A stretch of 64,000 nucleotides of DNA from Wenzhouxiangella marina (lineage in GTDB: Bacteria; Pseudomonadota; Gammaproteobacteria; Xanthomonadales; Wenzhouxiangellaceae), in the NCBI RefSeq assembly GCF_001187785.1, contig NZ_CP012154.1, positions 1,172,501-1,236,500 of the forward strand, in the 5' to 3' direction. Under the pieces are notes generated by a model. It had not been told where the DNA came from, made no database searches, and worked only from the letters and a program-made list of their open reading frames with translations. Below are positions 16,098 through 24,013 of the stretch, piece after piece. Made by a program: the position numbers and the translations under genes. Every line of letters starts with the position of its first letter. The first letter of the stretch is position 1.

Positions 16098-17309
16098 TTG
16101 AATTGTGACATGTCCGATCGGTCGGGGGCGTGGATCCGGCGCGTTCTGGCGCTTGCCTTGCTGCTGCTGTCCGGTGCGCTGGCCGCTCAGGACAGGGCCG
16201 AGGATGAAGCGCCGACCGAGCCGCAGGCTCGAACATCCTCCGATACGATCGCTGATCTCAGTTGTCGCGACCAGCTGGACCGTCCCGGCAGCTGGCTGGA
16301 TCGATCGCATTCCTACATGAATCGCCAGCTCTGCGAGCCGGCGGCCTGGTTCGATGGTTTCTTCGGCGATTCCCGGTCCTTCGAGGAAACGCCCGTCGGC
16401 ACCTTCTTCCGCCTGCGCAATTCCCTGCAGTGGGACCAGCGCGAGGGCTGGAGCGTCGGCGTTCGGGTCCGGGCCAACGTGCTGCTGCCGAGGGTCTCGG
16501 AGCGCCTTCGCCTGCTGATCACCAGTGACGATGACCTGTCCGGGCAGTTCGAGGATGGGCCGGGCTTCGACGAGGAAGACGAACAGACGCGCCTGGGCCT
16601 GCGCTTCATCGCCAGCGAGGGCGCCCGGTCCCAGCTCGACCTCGATGGCACGGTGCGCGTGTCCAGCGGCGGCCTCAATCCCCGCGTGCGCGCACGCTAT
16701 CGCCACGTCAGGGGCCTGTCTTCCAACACCCTGGCGAGGGCCACGCAGAGCGTCTTCTGGGAACGGGACGAAGGCTTCGGCACGACCTCCCGCTTCGACT
16801 GGGAGTGGTTGCCGAACCGCGATCGCCTGCTCCGCTGGACCGCGCAGGGGACCTTTTCCGAGGAATCCGACGGGGTCGACTGGCGCAGCTCACTGATCGG
16901 CTTCCAGCAACTCGATCCGAAGACCGCCGTGCGCACGGAGCTGGGTCTGTTCGGCTACACGCGGCCCGATTTCAAGGTCGAGGAGTATTTCGTGGCGGTC
17001 CGTTACCGGCGTCAGTTCCTGCGGCCCTGGCTGTTCTTCGAGCTGCAGCCCCAGCACGCCTGGCCGCTGGACCCGAACGGTGGCGATCGTCGGACCGACT
17101 GGCGATTCACCATGACCCTCGAAATCCAGTTCGAGAACGAGCGTTCCCGCCAGTCCCGGCTGCGGCGCTACCTCGGTGGTGAGGACGACGTCGAAGCCTG
17201 GGACGACGAACTGCCGGTGCCCGTCGATGCGCCGGGAGACCGAGTGGACGACCCGGTGCTGAAGGGCGACAGGAAGGACGGGGAGTCGAACGGCGATCGG
17301 GACGGTTGA
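16098..17309 (+). CDS. Exported beta-rich protein of unknown function, possibly outer-membrane barrel
   Basis: A protein of about 403 residues. A clear signal peptide (RVLALALLLLSGALAAQD, cleavage likely after ALA) is followed by an acidic linker and a domain made of alternating polar/hydrophobic strands. The strands have frequent aromatic residues and R/D-rich turns, as in porin-like outer-membrane barrels. An N-terminal motif SWLDRSHSYMNRQLCEPAAWFDGFFGD with two cysteines may mark the family, which I do not recognise (given in two parts: SWLDRSHSYMNRQL, then CEPAAWFDGFFGD). I place the start at TTG 16098 because GGAAGGA (16084-16090) is seven bases upstream. ATG 16110 is the alternative and is too far from it. 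The acidic tail after the barrel-like part is unusual for a barrel, which normally ends in an aromatic residue. Confidence 0.65.
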   Translation: MNCDMSDRSGAWIRRVLALALLLLSGALAAQDRAEDEAPTEPQARTSSDTIADLSCRDQLDRPGSWLDRSHSYMNRQLCEPAAWFDGFFGDSRSFEETPVGTFFRLRNSLQWDQREGWSVGVRVRANVLLPRVSERLRLLITSDDDLSGQFEDGPGFDEEDEQTRLGLRFIASEGARSQLDLDGTVRVSSGGLNPRVRARYRHVRGLSSNTLARATQSVFWERDEGFGTTSRFDWEWLPNRDRLLRWTAQGTFSEESDGVDWRSSLIGFQQLDPKTAVRTELGLFGYTRPDFKVEEYFVAVRYRRQFLRPWLFFELQPQHAWPLDPNGGDRRTDWRFTMTLEIQFENERSRQSRLRRYLGGEDDVEAWDDELPVPVDAPGDRVDDPVLKGDRKDGESNGDRDG

Positions 17310-17319
17310 AACCCTCCCG
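17298..17319 (+). terminator. Hairpin overlapping the stop codon
   Basis: CGGGA and TCCCG, then GGTT and AACC inside them, form a stem with one C-C mismatch. The stop codon TGA (17307-17309) is at the tip. No T-run follows. The convergent oxygenase gene ends 11 bases further on. Confidence 0.4.
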
Positions 17320-17329
17320 ACGGGCTGCA

Positions 17330-18031
17330 CTAGCGCGGCGGATCGATCTGTCCGTCGATGGAAGCATTGAGCCGGAACCAGCCCGCGATGCTTGATCGGT
17401 CCTTGTGTGCCGGTCGGACTTCATGGGGGATTTCTTCGCTCAGGAACAGGGCCATGCTGCCCGCCCGCGGTTCGATCACCGCCAGTGTTTCGGATTCATC
17501 TTCCGAGAACAGCACCAGTTCGCCGCTATCGCCCGCCTGCCAGTCCCGGTTCAGATAGACCACGACCGAAACCAGTCGATTCGCCGCACCCCGAAAGCTG
17601 TCCAGGTGGCGCTTGTAGAAGCCGCCCGGTGGGTAGTGCGCGAAATGGCCCTCGAATTCGAACAGGCCCAGAAAGAGCCGTCGATTGAGCGCCAGGCGGA
17701 GCCGCTCCATCTGGTCGAGGAAGGCACTCTGCACCGGTCGCTGCCGATTCAACCAGACGATTCGATCGCGGCGGATGTCCGAGTCGATCTGGAAATCCAG
17801 TTCGCGGCCGATGCCGGCACGATGCAGGCGATCGGCCTCGCGCAGGGCGTCGAGTTCTTCGATCAGGGCCGCGACCTGGGCCGAGTCGAGCATCTGCGTG
17901 CCGTGCCACCAGCCATTGCGCCCCAATGCGTCAGCTGCCTGCTCCAGCAGCTCCGCCTCGCCGACCAGCGGCAAGGGGACGGTCAGTGCGGCTTCGGCTT
18001 CCTGCTCGGGTGAAGGACGGGTGGTCGCCAT
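17330..18031 (-). CDS. 2OG-Fe(II) dioxygenase
   Basis: This is a 233-residue protein with the prolyl-4-hydroxylase-like fold of non-haem iron dioxygenases. The iron ligands appear as KRHLD (HxD) and EIPHEV (distal His), and the 2-oxoglutarate-binding Arg as RSSIAGWFR. HYPPGGFYKRH and VVYLNRDW are typical of the SM-20/P4H-like group. The substrate is unknown; relatives hydroxylate proteins or small molecules. The start at 18031 (MATTRPSPEQ) is chosen because the upstream ATG at 18070 adds a short unconserved peptide. No strong ribosome-binding site is seen for either. Confidence 0.88.
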   Translation of the reverse strand: MATTRPSPEQEAEAALTVPLPLVGEAELLEQAADALGRNGWWHGTQMLDSAQVAALIEELDALREADRLHRAGIGRELDFQIDSDIRRDRIVWLNRQRPVQSAFLDQMERLRLALNRRLFLGLFEFEGHFAHYPPGGFYKRHLDSFRGAANRLVSVVVYLNRDWQAGDSGELVLFSEDESETLAVIEPRAGSMALFLSEEIPHEVRPAHKDRSSIAGWFRLNASIDGQIDPPR

Positions 18032-18148
18032 CGATGCTCTGTCATTGCAAGGCCTTGGGAACCCGATCAAGTCGACGGGGCCCGATGCTGGCCGGTGGCG
18101 GAATTCTGCACGCTTCCTTCCAGTCCGGGGAAAAAATCTCGCCCGCCC

Positions 18149-18796
18149 TCAAGCTCGCGGCAGGGCATGGATGCGCTGTCCGCTGGTCACGAAGCGGCGC
18201 TCCCAGGGGAAATCGACCTCGTCCATCAGGCCGGTGAAGCTGCCGAAGGCCGGCAGTACCAGATGCTCTCGTCCGTACAGAAAGGCCGGCAGGCGAAGCC
18301 GTTCCCGACGTGTCTTCAAGACCGCGCCCGGGTGTAGATGGCCGGACAGACCGGGGCCGGTCAGTCTGCGACTCCATTCATGCACCAGGGCCAGTCCGCC
18401 GAGTTCGAAGCATTCCTCGTGGCCGTCGACCTGCCACTGGTGCAGCCAGATTTCGAGATCGCGGTCGTGGTTTCCGAGCACCAGATCGATGGCGATGTCG
18501 TCGTGGCGAGCCCGCCATTCCCCGATCCGATCGGGCCAGTCGTCGTCGGGCATCGGCGGTGCATGCACCCAATCGCCCAGAACGATCAGGCGCTCCGCTC
18601 CGGTGTCTTCCAGCAGCAGTTCGAGGCGGTCGAGGTCCCGCTGCAGGACGCCGCAGGGCACGGCCATGCCGTGGCGGCGAAAGACCTGGTCCTTGCCGAG
18701 ATGGACGTCGGCCACCAGCAGGGCGCCCTCGGCGGGCCACCAGACCGCCCGGTCGGGCAACAGCTCGAGGGTCTGTCCGCCCAGTTCCAGCTTCAT
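18149..18796 (-). CDS. pdeM: Ligase-associated DNA damage response endonuclease PdeM
   Basis: This 215-residue calcineurin-like metallophosphoesterase has the metal-binding blocks VADVHLGKD, LGDWVHAP, LGNHD and GHLHP in the expected order. PdeM is the small nuclease/phosphoesterase of the bacterial Lhr-ligase cassette. It is the last gene of the four-gene operon (exonuclease, ligase, helicase, pdeM), and its start overlaps the helicase stop by four bases. Both the family and the position support the assignment. Confidence 0.92.
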   Translation of the reverse strand: MKLELGGQTLELLPDRAVWWPAEGALLVADVHLGKDQVFRRHGMAVPCGVLQRDLDRLELLLEDTGAERLIVLGDWVHAPPMPDDDWPDRIGEWRARHDDIAIDLVLGNHDRDLEIWLHQWQVDGHEECFELGGLALVHEWSRRLTGPGLSGHLHPGAVLKTRRERLRLPAFLYGREHLVLPAFGSFTGLMDEVDFPWERRFVTSGQRIHALPRA

Positions 18797-21219
18797 GTTG
18801 CCGGCTCCAGCTGGGCGAGCATGCGCTCGACCCGGCGCTCGAAGTCTTCACTGGACACGCGCGAGCGCAGGCGGTCGGCCCAGAGCGGAAAGGCCAGCGG
18901 CGTCAGGCGGCCGGGTCGGCGCAGGACGAGTTCCTGGCGAGCGGCCCGTTCGAGGGTGGCCCGGAGTCGGCTCAGCTCCATCTCGGCTTCCAGCACTTCT
19001 CTTCGCGCCTGATCGAGGAGCAGATTGTCGGGGTCGTGTTCGGAGAGCATGTCGAACATCAGGCCGCTCGAGGCCTGGATCTGCCGGGTCCGCTTCATTC
19101 GCCCCGGGTAGCCCTGAAAGACCAGGCCGGCGATGCGCGCGATGTCGCGGAAACGGTGTCTGGCCATTTCCGTGGCGTTGAGGGCCTGGATCAGCTCTTC
19201 GTCCAGTCGCTCCGGGCTCAGCAGCTCGCGATAGTCGGATTGCTCCAGCTCGAAGGGTTCATCGGTGACCAGTTCGATGCCGTAGTCGTTGACGGTCATC
19301 GAAAAGCTGCTGGCGGCCCGTTGTGACAAGCGCCAGGCCAGCAGGGCGGCCAGGCCTTCATGGGCCAGGCGGCCGGCGAAGGGGAACAGGTAGAGATGGT
19401 GCCCTTCGCGGCTTTCGATGGTCTCGATCAGCAGGCGATCGCGCCCGGGCAGCGCCGATCGTGCCTGCTGCAGCTGCAGCAATTCCCGAATCGGGTCCAG
19501 CCGTCGATCGCCTTCGCCCTGGTCGACCTCGTCCATCAGCTCGAGCACGGCGTCGGCCAGCAGGGTGGACAGCGGCAGTCGTCCCCCCGCCCAACGCGGC
19601 ACCGAGGCCTTGCCGCCGCTGGCCTTCCGGACGTAGGCCGTCATGTCCTGGACCCGGCTCAGGCTGAGCAGGCGCCCGGCGAAGACGAAGCGTTCGCCGG
19701 GTTTCAGGCGGGTGATGAAGCGCTCCTCGATCTGGCCCAGGCTGCCACCCCTGGAGAAGCGCACCTGCAGGTGGCCGTCGGCGGTGATCGTGCCGACGGA
19801 CATGCGGTGCTGCTGGGCGATGCGGCGATCGCGGACCCGGTAGCGCTCGCCATCGAACTCGACGCGCCGGAAGCCCGGGTAGGCGCGCAGGGCCTGACCG
19901 CCTCGGCAGATGAAATCGAGCAGCCATTGCCAGCGCCGCTCATCGAGGCGAGCAAATGCATGGGTGTCCCGGAGTTCGGCCAGGGCTTCATCGGCCCGGA
20001 AGCCGCCGCCGAGGGCGCGCGTGACCAGGTGCTGGGCCGCCACGTCCAGGGAGCCGGACAGGGGCGGGCGGGCTTCGATCCGCCGCTGCTCCATGCGTCG
20101 CCGCGCGGCAGCGATCTCGAGGATCTCCAGCGCATGGGTGGGCACGCAGACCAGGCGACTGGTCTGGCCGGGCTGGTGACCCGATCGGCCGGCGCGCTGG
20201 GTCAGGCGGGCGATGCCCTTCGGGCTGCCGATCTGGATCACCTGATCGACGGGCGAGAAGTCGACGCCCAGGTCGAGGCTGGAGGTGGCGACCACGCACT
20301 TCAGTTCGCCGCGGCGCAGTCGTTCTTCGGCCGTCAGACGCGCCCGACGGTCGATCGAGCCATGGTGCAGATGCACCCGGTCCGGCCAGGGCACGGTGGA
20401 CTGAATCGCCTGGAACCAGAGCTCGGCCTGCGAGCGGGTGTTCGTGAACAGCAGGGTTGAACGGGCTCGCTCCAGGTGTTCGAGCACGCCCGGCAATTGG
20501 GCCATGCCCGTGCGCCCGGCCCAGGGGAAGCGCTCGATGCTGGGCGGCAGCAGGGTCTCGACCTCGATCTCGCGTGGCGTGCGCCCGGCGATCAGGCGCC
20601 CATCCCGGTGCGGGCCGAGCAGGACGGCCATGCCCTCTTCGACATTGCCCAGGGTGGCCGAGAGTCCCCAGAGGCGAAGCGCCGGGTTGAGGGCGCGCAG
20701 CCGCGCCAGGGCCAGCTCCAGCAGCACGCCGCGCTTGCTGCCGAGCAGTTCGTGCCACTCGTCGATGATCACGCCGCGCAGGCGCCCCAGGCGCTGGTCG
20801 CTGTCGGTGTAGCTGAGCATCAGGGACAGGGACTCGGGGGTCGTGACCAGCGCGGGCGGTGGGGATCGACGCAGGCGCTGGCGCTCACTGGCGGACGTGT
20901 CCCCGGTTCGCGTCGCCACGCGCCAGTCCAGGCCCAGGCCTGCGACGGCTCGATCGAGTTGCTCGCTCGTGTCCGTGGCCAGGGCGCGCAGCGGGGTGAT
21001 CCACAGGTAGCTCAGGCCGGCGGGCGGGCGGCGCAGCGCGTCCTGCAGCGGGCCGCCCCAGGCGGCCAGGGTCTTGCCGGAGCCGGTGGGCGCATGGATC
21101 AGGCCGGACTCGCCCCGCGCCCAGGCGTCCCAGGCCTGGCGCTGGAAGTCGAACACGGGCCAGCCCTGCTGCTCGAACAGGCGCTCGACGGACAGCGTGG
21201 GCTCGGCCAGCGCACTCAT
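18793..21219 (-). CDS. Ligase-associated DNA damage response DEXH-box helicase (Lhr)
   Basis: This superfamily 2 helicase has 808 residues. Walker A is APTGSGKTLAAWGG (about 40-53). The DEXH box reads IIDEWHELLGSKRG, with DEWH in place of DECH/DEVH. Motif III is GLSATLGN, and the second RecA domain contains LLFTNTRSQAELW and TQRAGRSGHQ. A winged-helix and Lhr-core C-terminal region follows. Lhr-type enzymes are ATP-driven 3'-5' translocases. In this cassette the helicase is thought to act with the ligase and two nucleases on damaged DNA. It overlaps both neighbours by four bases. Confidence 0.95.
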   Translation of the reverse strand: MSALAEPTLSVERLFEQQGWPVFDFQRQAWDAWARGESGLIHAPTGSGKTLAAWGGPLQDALRRPPAGLSYLWITPLRALATDTSEQLDRAVAGLGLDWRVATRTGDTSASERQRLRRSPPPALVTTPESLSLMLSYTDSDQRLGRLRGVIIDEWHELLGSKRGVLLELALARLRALNPALRLWGLSATLGNVEEGMAVLLGPHRDGRLIAGRTPREIEVETLLPPSIERFPWAGRTGMAQLPGVLEHLERARSTLLFTNTRSQAELWFQAIQSTVPWPDRVHLHHGSIDRRARLTAEERLRRGELKCVVATSSLDLGVDFSPVDQVIQIGSPKGIARLTQRAGRSGHQPGQTSRLVCVPTHALEILEIAAARRRMEQRRIEARPPLSGSLDVAAQHLVTRALGGGFRADEALAELRDTHAFARLDERRWQWLLDFICRGGQALRAYPGFRRVEFDGERYRVRDRRIAQQHRMSVGTITADGHLQVRFSRGGSLGQIEERFITRLKPGERFVFAGRLLSLSRVQDMTAYVRKASGGKASVPRWAGGRLPLSTLLADAVLELMDEVDQGEGDRRLDPIRELLQLQQARSALPGRDRLLIETIESREGHHLYLFPFAGRLAHEGLAALLAWRLSQRAASSFSMTVNDYGIELVTDEPFELEQSDYRELLSPERLDEELIQALNATEMARHRFRDIARIAGLVFQGYPGRMKRTRQIQASSGLMFDMLSEHDPDNLLLDQARREVLEAEMELSRLRATLERAARQELVLRRPGRLTPLAFPLWADRLRSRVSSEDFERRVERMLAQLEPAT

Positions 21220-22817
21220 GATGAGGCAGGGTCGGGCAGCAGGCGCTTGAGGTCATCCAGTCGATCGGCCTGTTCGACGCTCAGGTCTTCACGCCAGCGA
21301 TGGATGCGCGGAAAGCGAAGCGCAATGCCCGACTTGTGACGAGGCGAGGGCGAAATCCCCTCGAAGGCCAGCTCGAAGACCTGCACCGGCTCGACCGAGC
21401 GGACCGGGCCGAAGCGCTCACGGGTGTTGGCCCGGATCCAGCGATCGAGGCGGTCGATCTCCTTCTGGGTCAGGCCCGAATAGGCCTTGGCGACGGGCAC
21501 GAGTTCATCGCCGTGGTGGACGGCGAAGGTGTAGTCGGTGAACAGATTGGAGCGGCGGCCGTGGCCTGGCTGAGCGTAGAGCAGCACGCCATCGAAGGTG
21601 TAGGGCTCGACCTTCCATTTCCACCAGTCGCCGCGCTTGCGTCCGACGCGATACGGGGAATTCAGGCGCTTGAGCATCAGGCCCTCGACGCCGCGCTCGC
21701 GGGCGCTGGCCTGGAGCTCCGGCAGGGCATCCCAGTGCTCGAAGTCCACCGCTTCGGATCGCAGCAGCGGCGAGGCGACGTCGGCCAGAATCCCATCGAG
21801 GGCGGTCAGGCGTTCAGCGAGATCGCGCTCGCGCAGGTCCTTGCCGTCGGCCTCCAGGCAGTCGTAGACCAGCAGGGCCACGGGGGCTTTCGCCAGGGTG
21901 GTCTTGCCGGGCTTCTTGCGCCCGATCCGCGTCTGCAGCACGTTGAAGGGCAGGGGCTGGCCGTCCCGCCAGGCCATGATCTCGCCGTCCAGCACGGTGC
22001 CGTCGGGCAGCGCCTCGGCGGCGGCCTCGAGTTCCGGGAAGCGACCGTCCATGCGCTCCTCCCCACGCGACCAGATGAAGGTCCGAGCTTCGCGCCGGAT
22101 CAACTGGGCCCGGATGCCGTCCCATTTCCATTCCGCCTGCCAGTCTTCCGGCGGGCCCAGGGCGGCGGGTTCCTCGGTCAGGGGGGAGGCGAGGAAGAAG
22201 GGGTAGGGCGTGGACCGATCGAAATCGCGATCGCTGGCGCCGGCGATCAGGCGCTCGAAGAACTCGGCGCTGGCCTGCCAGCGGCCCATCAGTCGGTGCG
22301 CGACCAGGCTGCTGTCGACGCCGGCCAGCTCGGCCAGGGCGCGGGTGACCAGGCGTTTGCTGACGCCCACGCGAAAGCCGCCGGTCAGCAGCTTGTTGAG
22401 CATGAAGCGTTCGGTGCCGTCGAATTGTCGCCAGAGGGTACGGACGGCTTCCTTGCGCTGCTCGGTCTCCATCGAGGCCAGTGGTTTGATCGAATCTTCG
22501 ACCAGGTCGGACAGCGCGGGGGCTTCGCCTCGATCGGCGGCCGGCGGCAGCAACAGGTGCATGGTTTCGGCCAGGTCGCCGACGTGTTGATAGCTCTCTT
22601 CCACCAGCCAGTCGTCCAGGCCGCTCGCTTCGGCAGTCCAGGCGCGCAGCTCGCTGGTCTTGACCAGGCGCTTGAGGCGCCGTCCGGTCAGGAAATGCAC
22701 GGCCCAGGCGGCGTCGGCGGCTGGCGCCTCGCGGAAGTAGTCCACCAGATGAGCCACCTTGGCCTGGGTGGCGGTGGTCCGATCCAGCTGCTCGAACAGG
22801 CGGGCGAAGCGCTTCAT
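21216..22817 (-). CDS. ATP-dependent DNA ligase of the Lhr cassette
   Basis: This ligase has 533 residues. An N-terminal helical DNA-binding domain (1-200) is followed by the nucleotidyltransferase core. The lysine that takes AMP is in EWKWDGIRAQL (KxDG motif, about residue 227), and an OB-fold domain ends the protein. The enzyme seals nicks using ATP, unlike the essential NAD-dependent LigA of bacteria, and so points to a repair role. Its position between the beta-CASP exonuclease and the Lhr helicase, with four-base overlaps at both ends, is the hallmark of the ligase-associated damage-response operon. Confidence 0.95.
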   Translation of the reverse strand: MKRFARLFEQLDRTTATQAKVAHLVDYFREAPAADAAWAVHFLTGRRLKRLVKTSELRAWTAEASGLDDWLVEESYQHVGDLAETMHLLLPPAADRGEAPALSDLVEDSIKPLASMETEQRKEAVRTLWRQFDGTERFMLNKLLTGGFRVGVSKRLVTRALAELAGVDSSLVAHRLMGRWQASAEFFERLIAGASDRDFDRSTPYPFFLASPLTEEPAALGPPEDWQAEWKWDGIRAQLIRREARTFIWSRGEERMDGRFPELEAAAEALPDGTVLDGEIMAWRDGQPLPFNVLQTRIGRKKPGKTTLAKAPVALLVYDCLEADGKDLRERDLAERLTALDGILADVASPLLRSEAVDFEHWDALPELQASARERGVEGLMLKRLNSPYRVGRKRGDWWKWKVEPYTFDGVLLYAQPGHGRRSNLFTDYTFAVHHGDELVPVAKAYSGLTQKEIDRLDRWIRANTRERFGPVRSVEPVQVFELAFEGISPSPRHKSGIALRFPRIHRWREDLSVEQADRLDDLKRLLPDPASS

Positions 22818-23824
22818 GGCGAACGGTCCGGCGCCAGGGTGGCACGCAGGTTCCAGCTCTCCGCCTCCAGGCCCTGGCTGGCGAGATGCCGGGTCAGGGC
22901 TTCGCCGTTGCCGTGGATCGTGATCACCCGGCCTGCGTTCATGTCGGCGGCGGTTCCGACCAGGCCGGGCCAGTCGGCATGGTCGGACAGGACGAAGCCG
23001 CGGTCGTAGCCGCGGCGACGGCGGTTGCCGCGAATGCGCATCCAGCCCGAGACGAAGCCCGCCGAGTGCCCCTTGAAACGCCGCATCCAGCTCGAGCCGG
23101 CGGCCGAGGGTGGCGCCAGGATCAACTGGCCGCGAAAGTCCTCCTGCGGGTCGGCTTCGCTGATCAGTCGAGTGGGCGGCAGGGCGATGCCCTGCTCACG
23201 GTAGCAGTCGGTCAAGGGGCGCATGGCGCCGTGCAGCCAGATCGGCTCGTCGACCCCGGCGCCGTGAAGTTCGGCCATCACTCGCTGCGCCTTGCCGAGG
23301 GCATAGCAGAACAGCACGGCGGGCCGCCCTTGAGCGCGACAGGCCTGCCACCAGTCCAGCATCTCGGCGATCACCTGGTCCGTCTCGGGCCAGCGATAGA
23401 CGGGCAGGCCGAAGGTGCACTCGCTCAGCCAGACATCGCAGTCGAAGGGCTGGAAGGCCTCGCAGGTGGGGTCCGGGGTGCGCTTGAAATCGCCGGACAC
23501 CCCCCAGGTGCCTTGCGCGGATTCGATGCGCACCGTGGCCGAACCCAGGATGTGGCCGGCCGGGAACAGGGTGATTCGGGTCTCACCCAGCTCGATCGGC
23601 TGGCCGTAGTCGAGGCCGACCAGATCCTCGGGCTGGCCGATGCGATGGGTGAGTACCGGCAGGCCCGCTCGCGCCGTGAATACCTCGGCGGCGCCAGCGC
23701 GCGCGTGGTCGGCGTGGGCATGGGTGATGATCGATCGCGGCACCGTTCGGAGCGGATCGATCCAGAAATCACCCGCGCGACAGTAGAGGCCGCCCGCATC
23801 GGGCACCAGTAGAGACTCGGTCAT
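22814..23824 (-). CDS. Ligase-associated DNA damage response exonuclease (MBL/beta-CASP fold)
   Basis: This 336-residue metallo-beta-lactamase-fold nuclease resembles SNM1/Ysh1 proteins. The zinc-binding signature THAHADHA lies near residue 35, followed by HILGSA and later a beta-CASP region with LSDHADWPGL. Family members degrade DNA ends. It is the first gene of the four-gene operon. The ATG at 23824 has no obvious ribosome-binding site. The 130 bases upstream hold a Fur-like box, a promoter and a terminator-like hairpin, so expression of the whole repair operon might pass through that leader. Confidence 0.92.
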   Translation of the reverse strand: MTESLLVPDAGGLYCRAGDFWIDPLRTVPRSIITHAHADHARAGAAEVFTARAGLPVLTHRIGQPEDLVGLDYGQPIELGETRITLFPAGHILGSATVRIESAQGTWGVSGDFKRTPDPTCEAFQPFDCDVWLSECTFGLPVYRWPETDQVIAEMLDWWQACRAQGRPAVLFCYALGKAQRVMAELHGAGVDEPIWLHGAMRPLTDCYREQGIALPPTRLISEADPQEDFRGQLILAPPSAAGSSWMRRFKGHSAGFVSGWMRIRGNRRRRGYDRGFVLSDHADWPGLVGTAADMNAGRVITIHGNGEALTRHLASQGLEAESWNLRATLAPDRSP

Positions 23825-23880
23825 GAGCGAAGAGTGCCCGCAGCCGGGTCAAAGCCACGAAAAGGCGAGCCATCGAATGG

Positions 23881-23951
23881 AAAAATAACGCCCCGGCCTG
23901 GAGGAGGAGAGAGAGCAGGAGAGTCGGCCGGGGCGGTGAGCAAACTGTGAT
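23881..23951 (-). ncRNA. Candidate Fur-controlled small RNA or leader attenuator
   Basis: Transcription from the promoter at 23956-23984 would begin near 23948-23951. The RNA has a short unpaired 5' end, then CGCCCCGGCC (23935-23926), a 27-base pyrimidine-rich loop containing CUCUCUCUCCUCCUCC, then GGCCGGGGCG (23898-23889) and UUAUUUUU. The 10-bp GC stem with a T-run resembles an intrinsic terminator. Its large CU-rich loop is complementary to Shine-Dalgarno sequences, as in known gammaproteobacterial riboregulators with C/U-rich loops. The hairpin lies 57 bases before the exonuclease gene, so it may instead attenuate that operon. Nothing identifies it as a known RNA family. Confidence 0.5.
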
Positions 23952-23954
23952 GCG

Positions 23955-23973
23955 AACGATAACGATTATCGTT
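23955..23973. promoter_or_regulatory. Fur-like box
   Basis: AACGATAA, three bases, then TTATCGTT form a perfect 8-bp inverted repeat of 19 bp overall. It resembles the 19-bp Fur box and its GATAAT-type hexamers. It is shared between the minus-strand promoter and the divergent membrane-protein gene beginning near 24014. Confidence 0.65.
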
Positions 23974-23984
23974 TCATAAGTCAA
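23956..23984 (-). promoter_or_regulatory. Sigma-70-like promoter on the minus strand
   Basis: TTGACT (23979-23984) and TATCGT (23956-23961) are separated by exactly 17 bases. The Fur-like box at 23955-23973 covers the -10 element and most of the spacer, the usual place for repression by iron-loaded Fur. Confidence 0.6.
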
Positions 23985-24013
23985 GCCCGTATCGAAAGAT
24001 TCGTGAACTCGCT

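Noticed and set aside
23769-23984. 71-codon minus-strand frame across the Fur-like box
   Set aside because: It would be read through the promoter and hairpin and overlaps the exonuclease start. The composition is not protein-like, and a regulatory RNA explains the region better.
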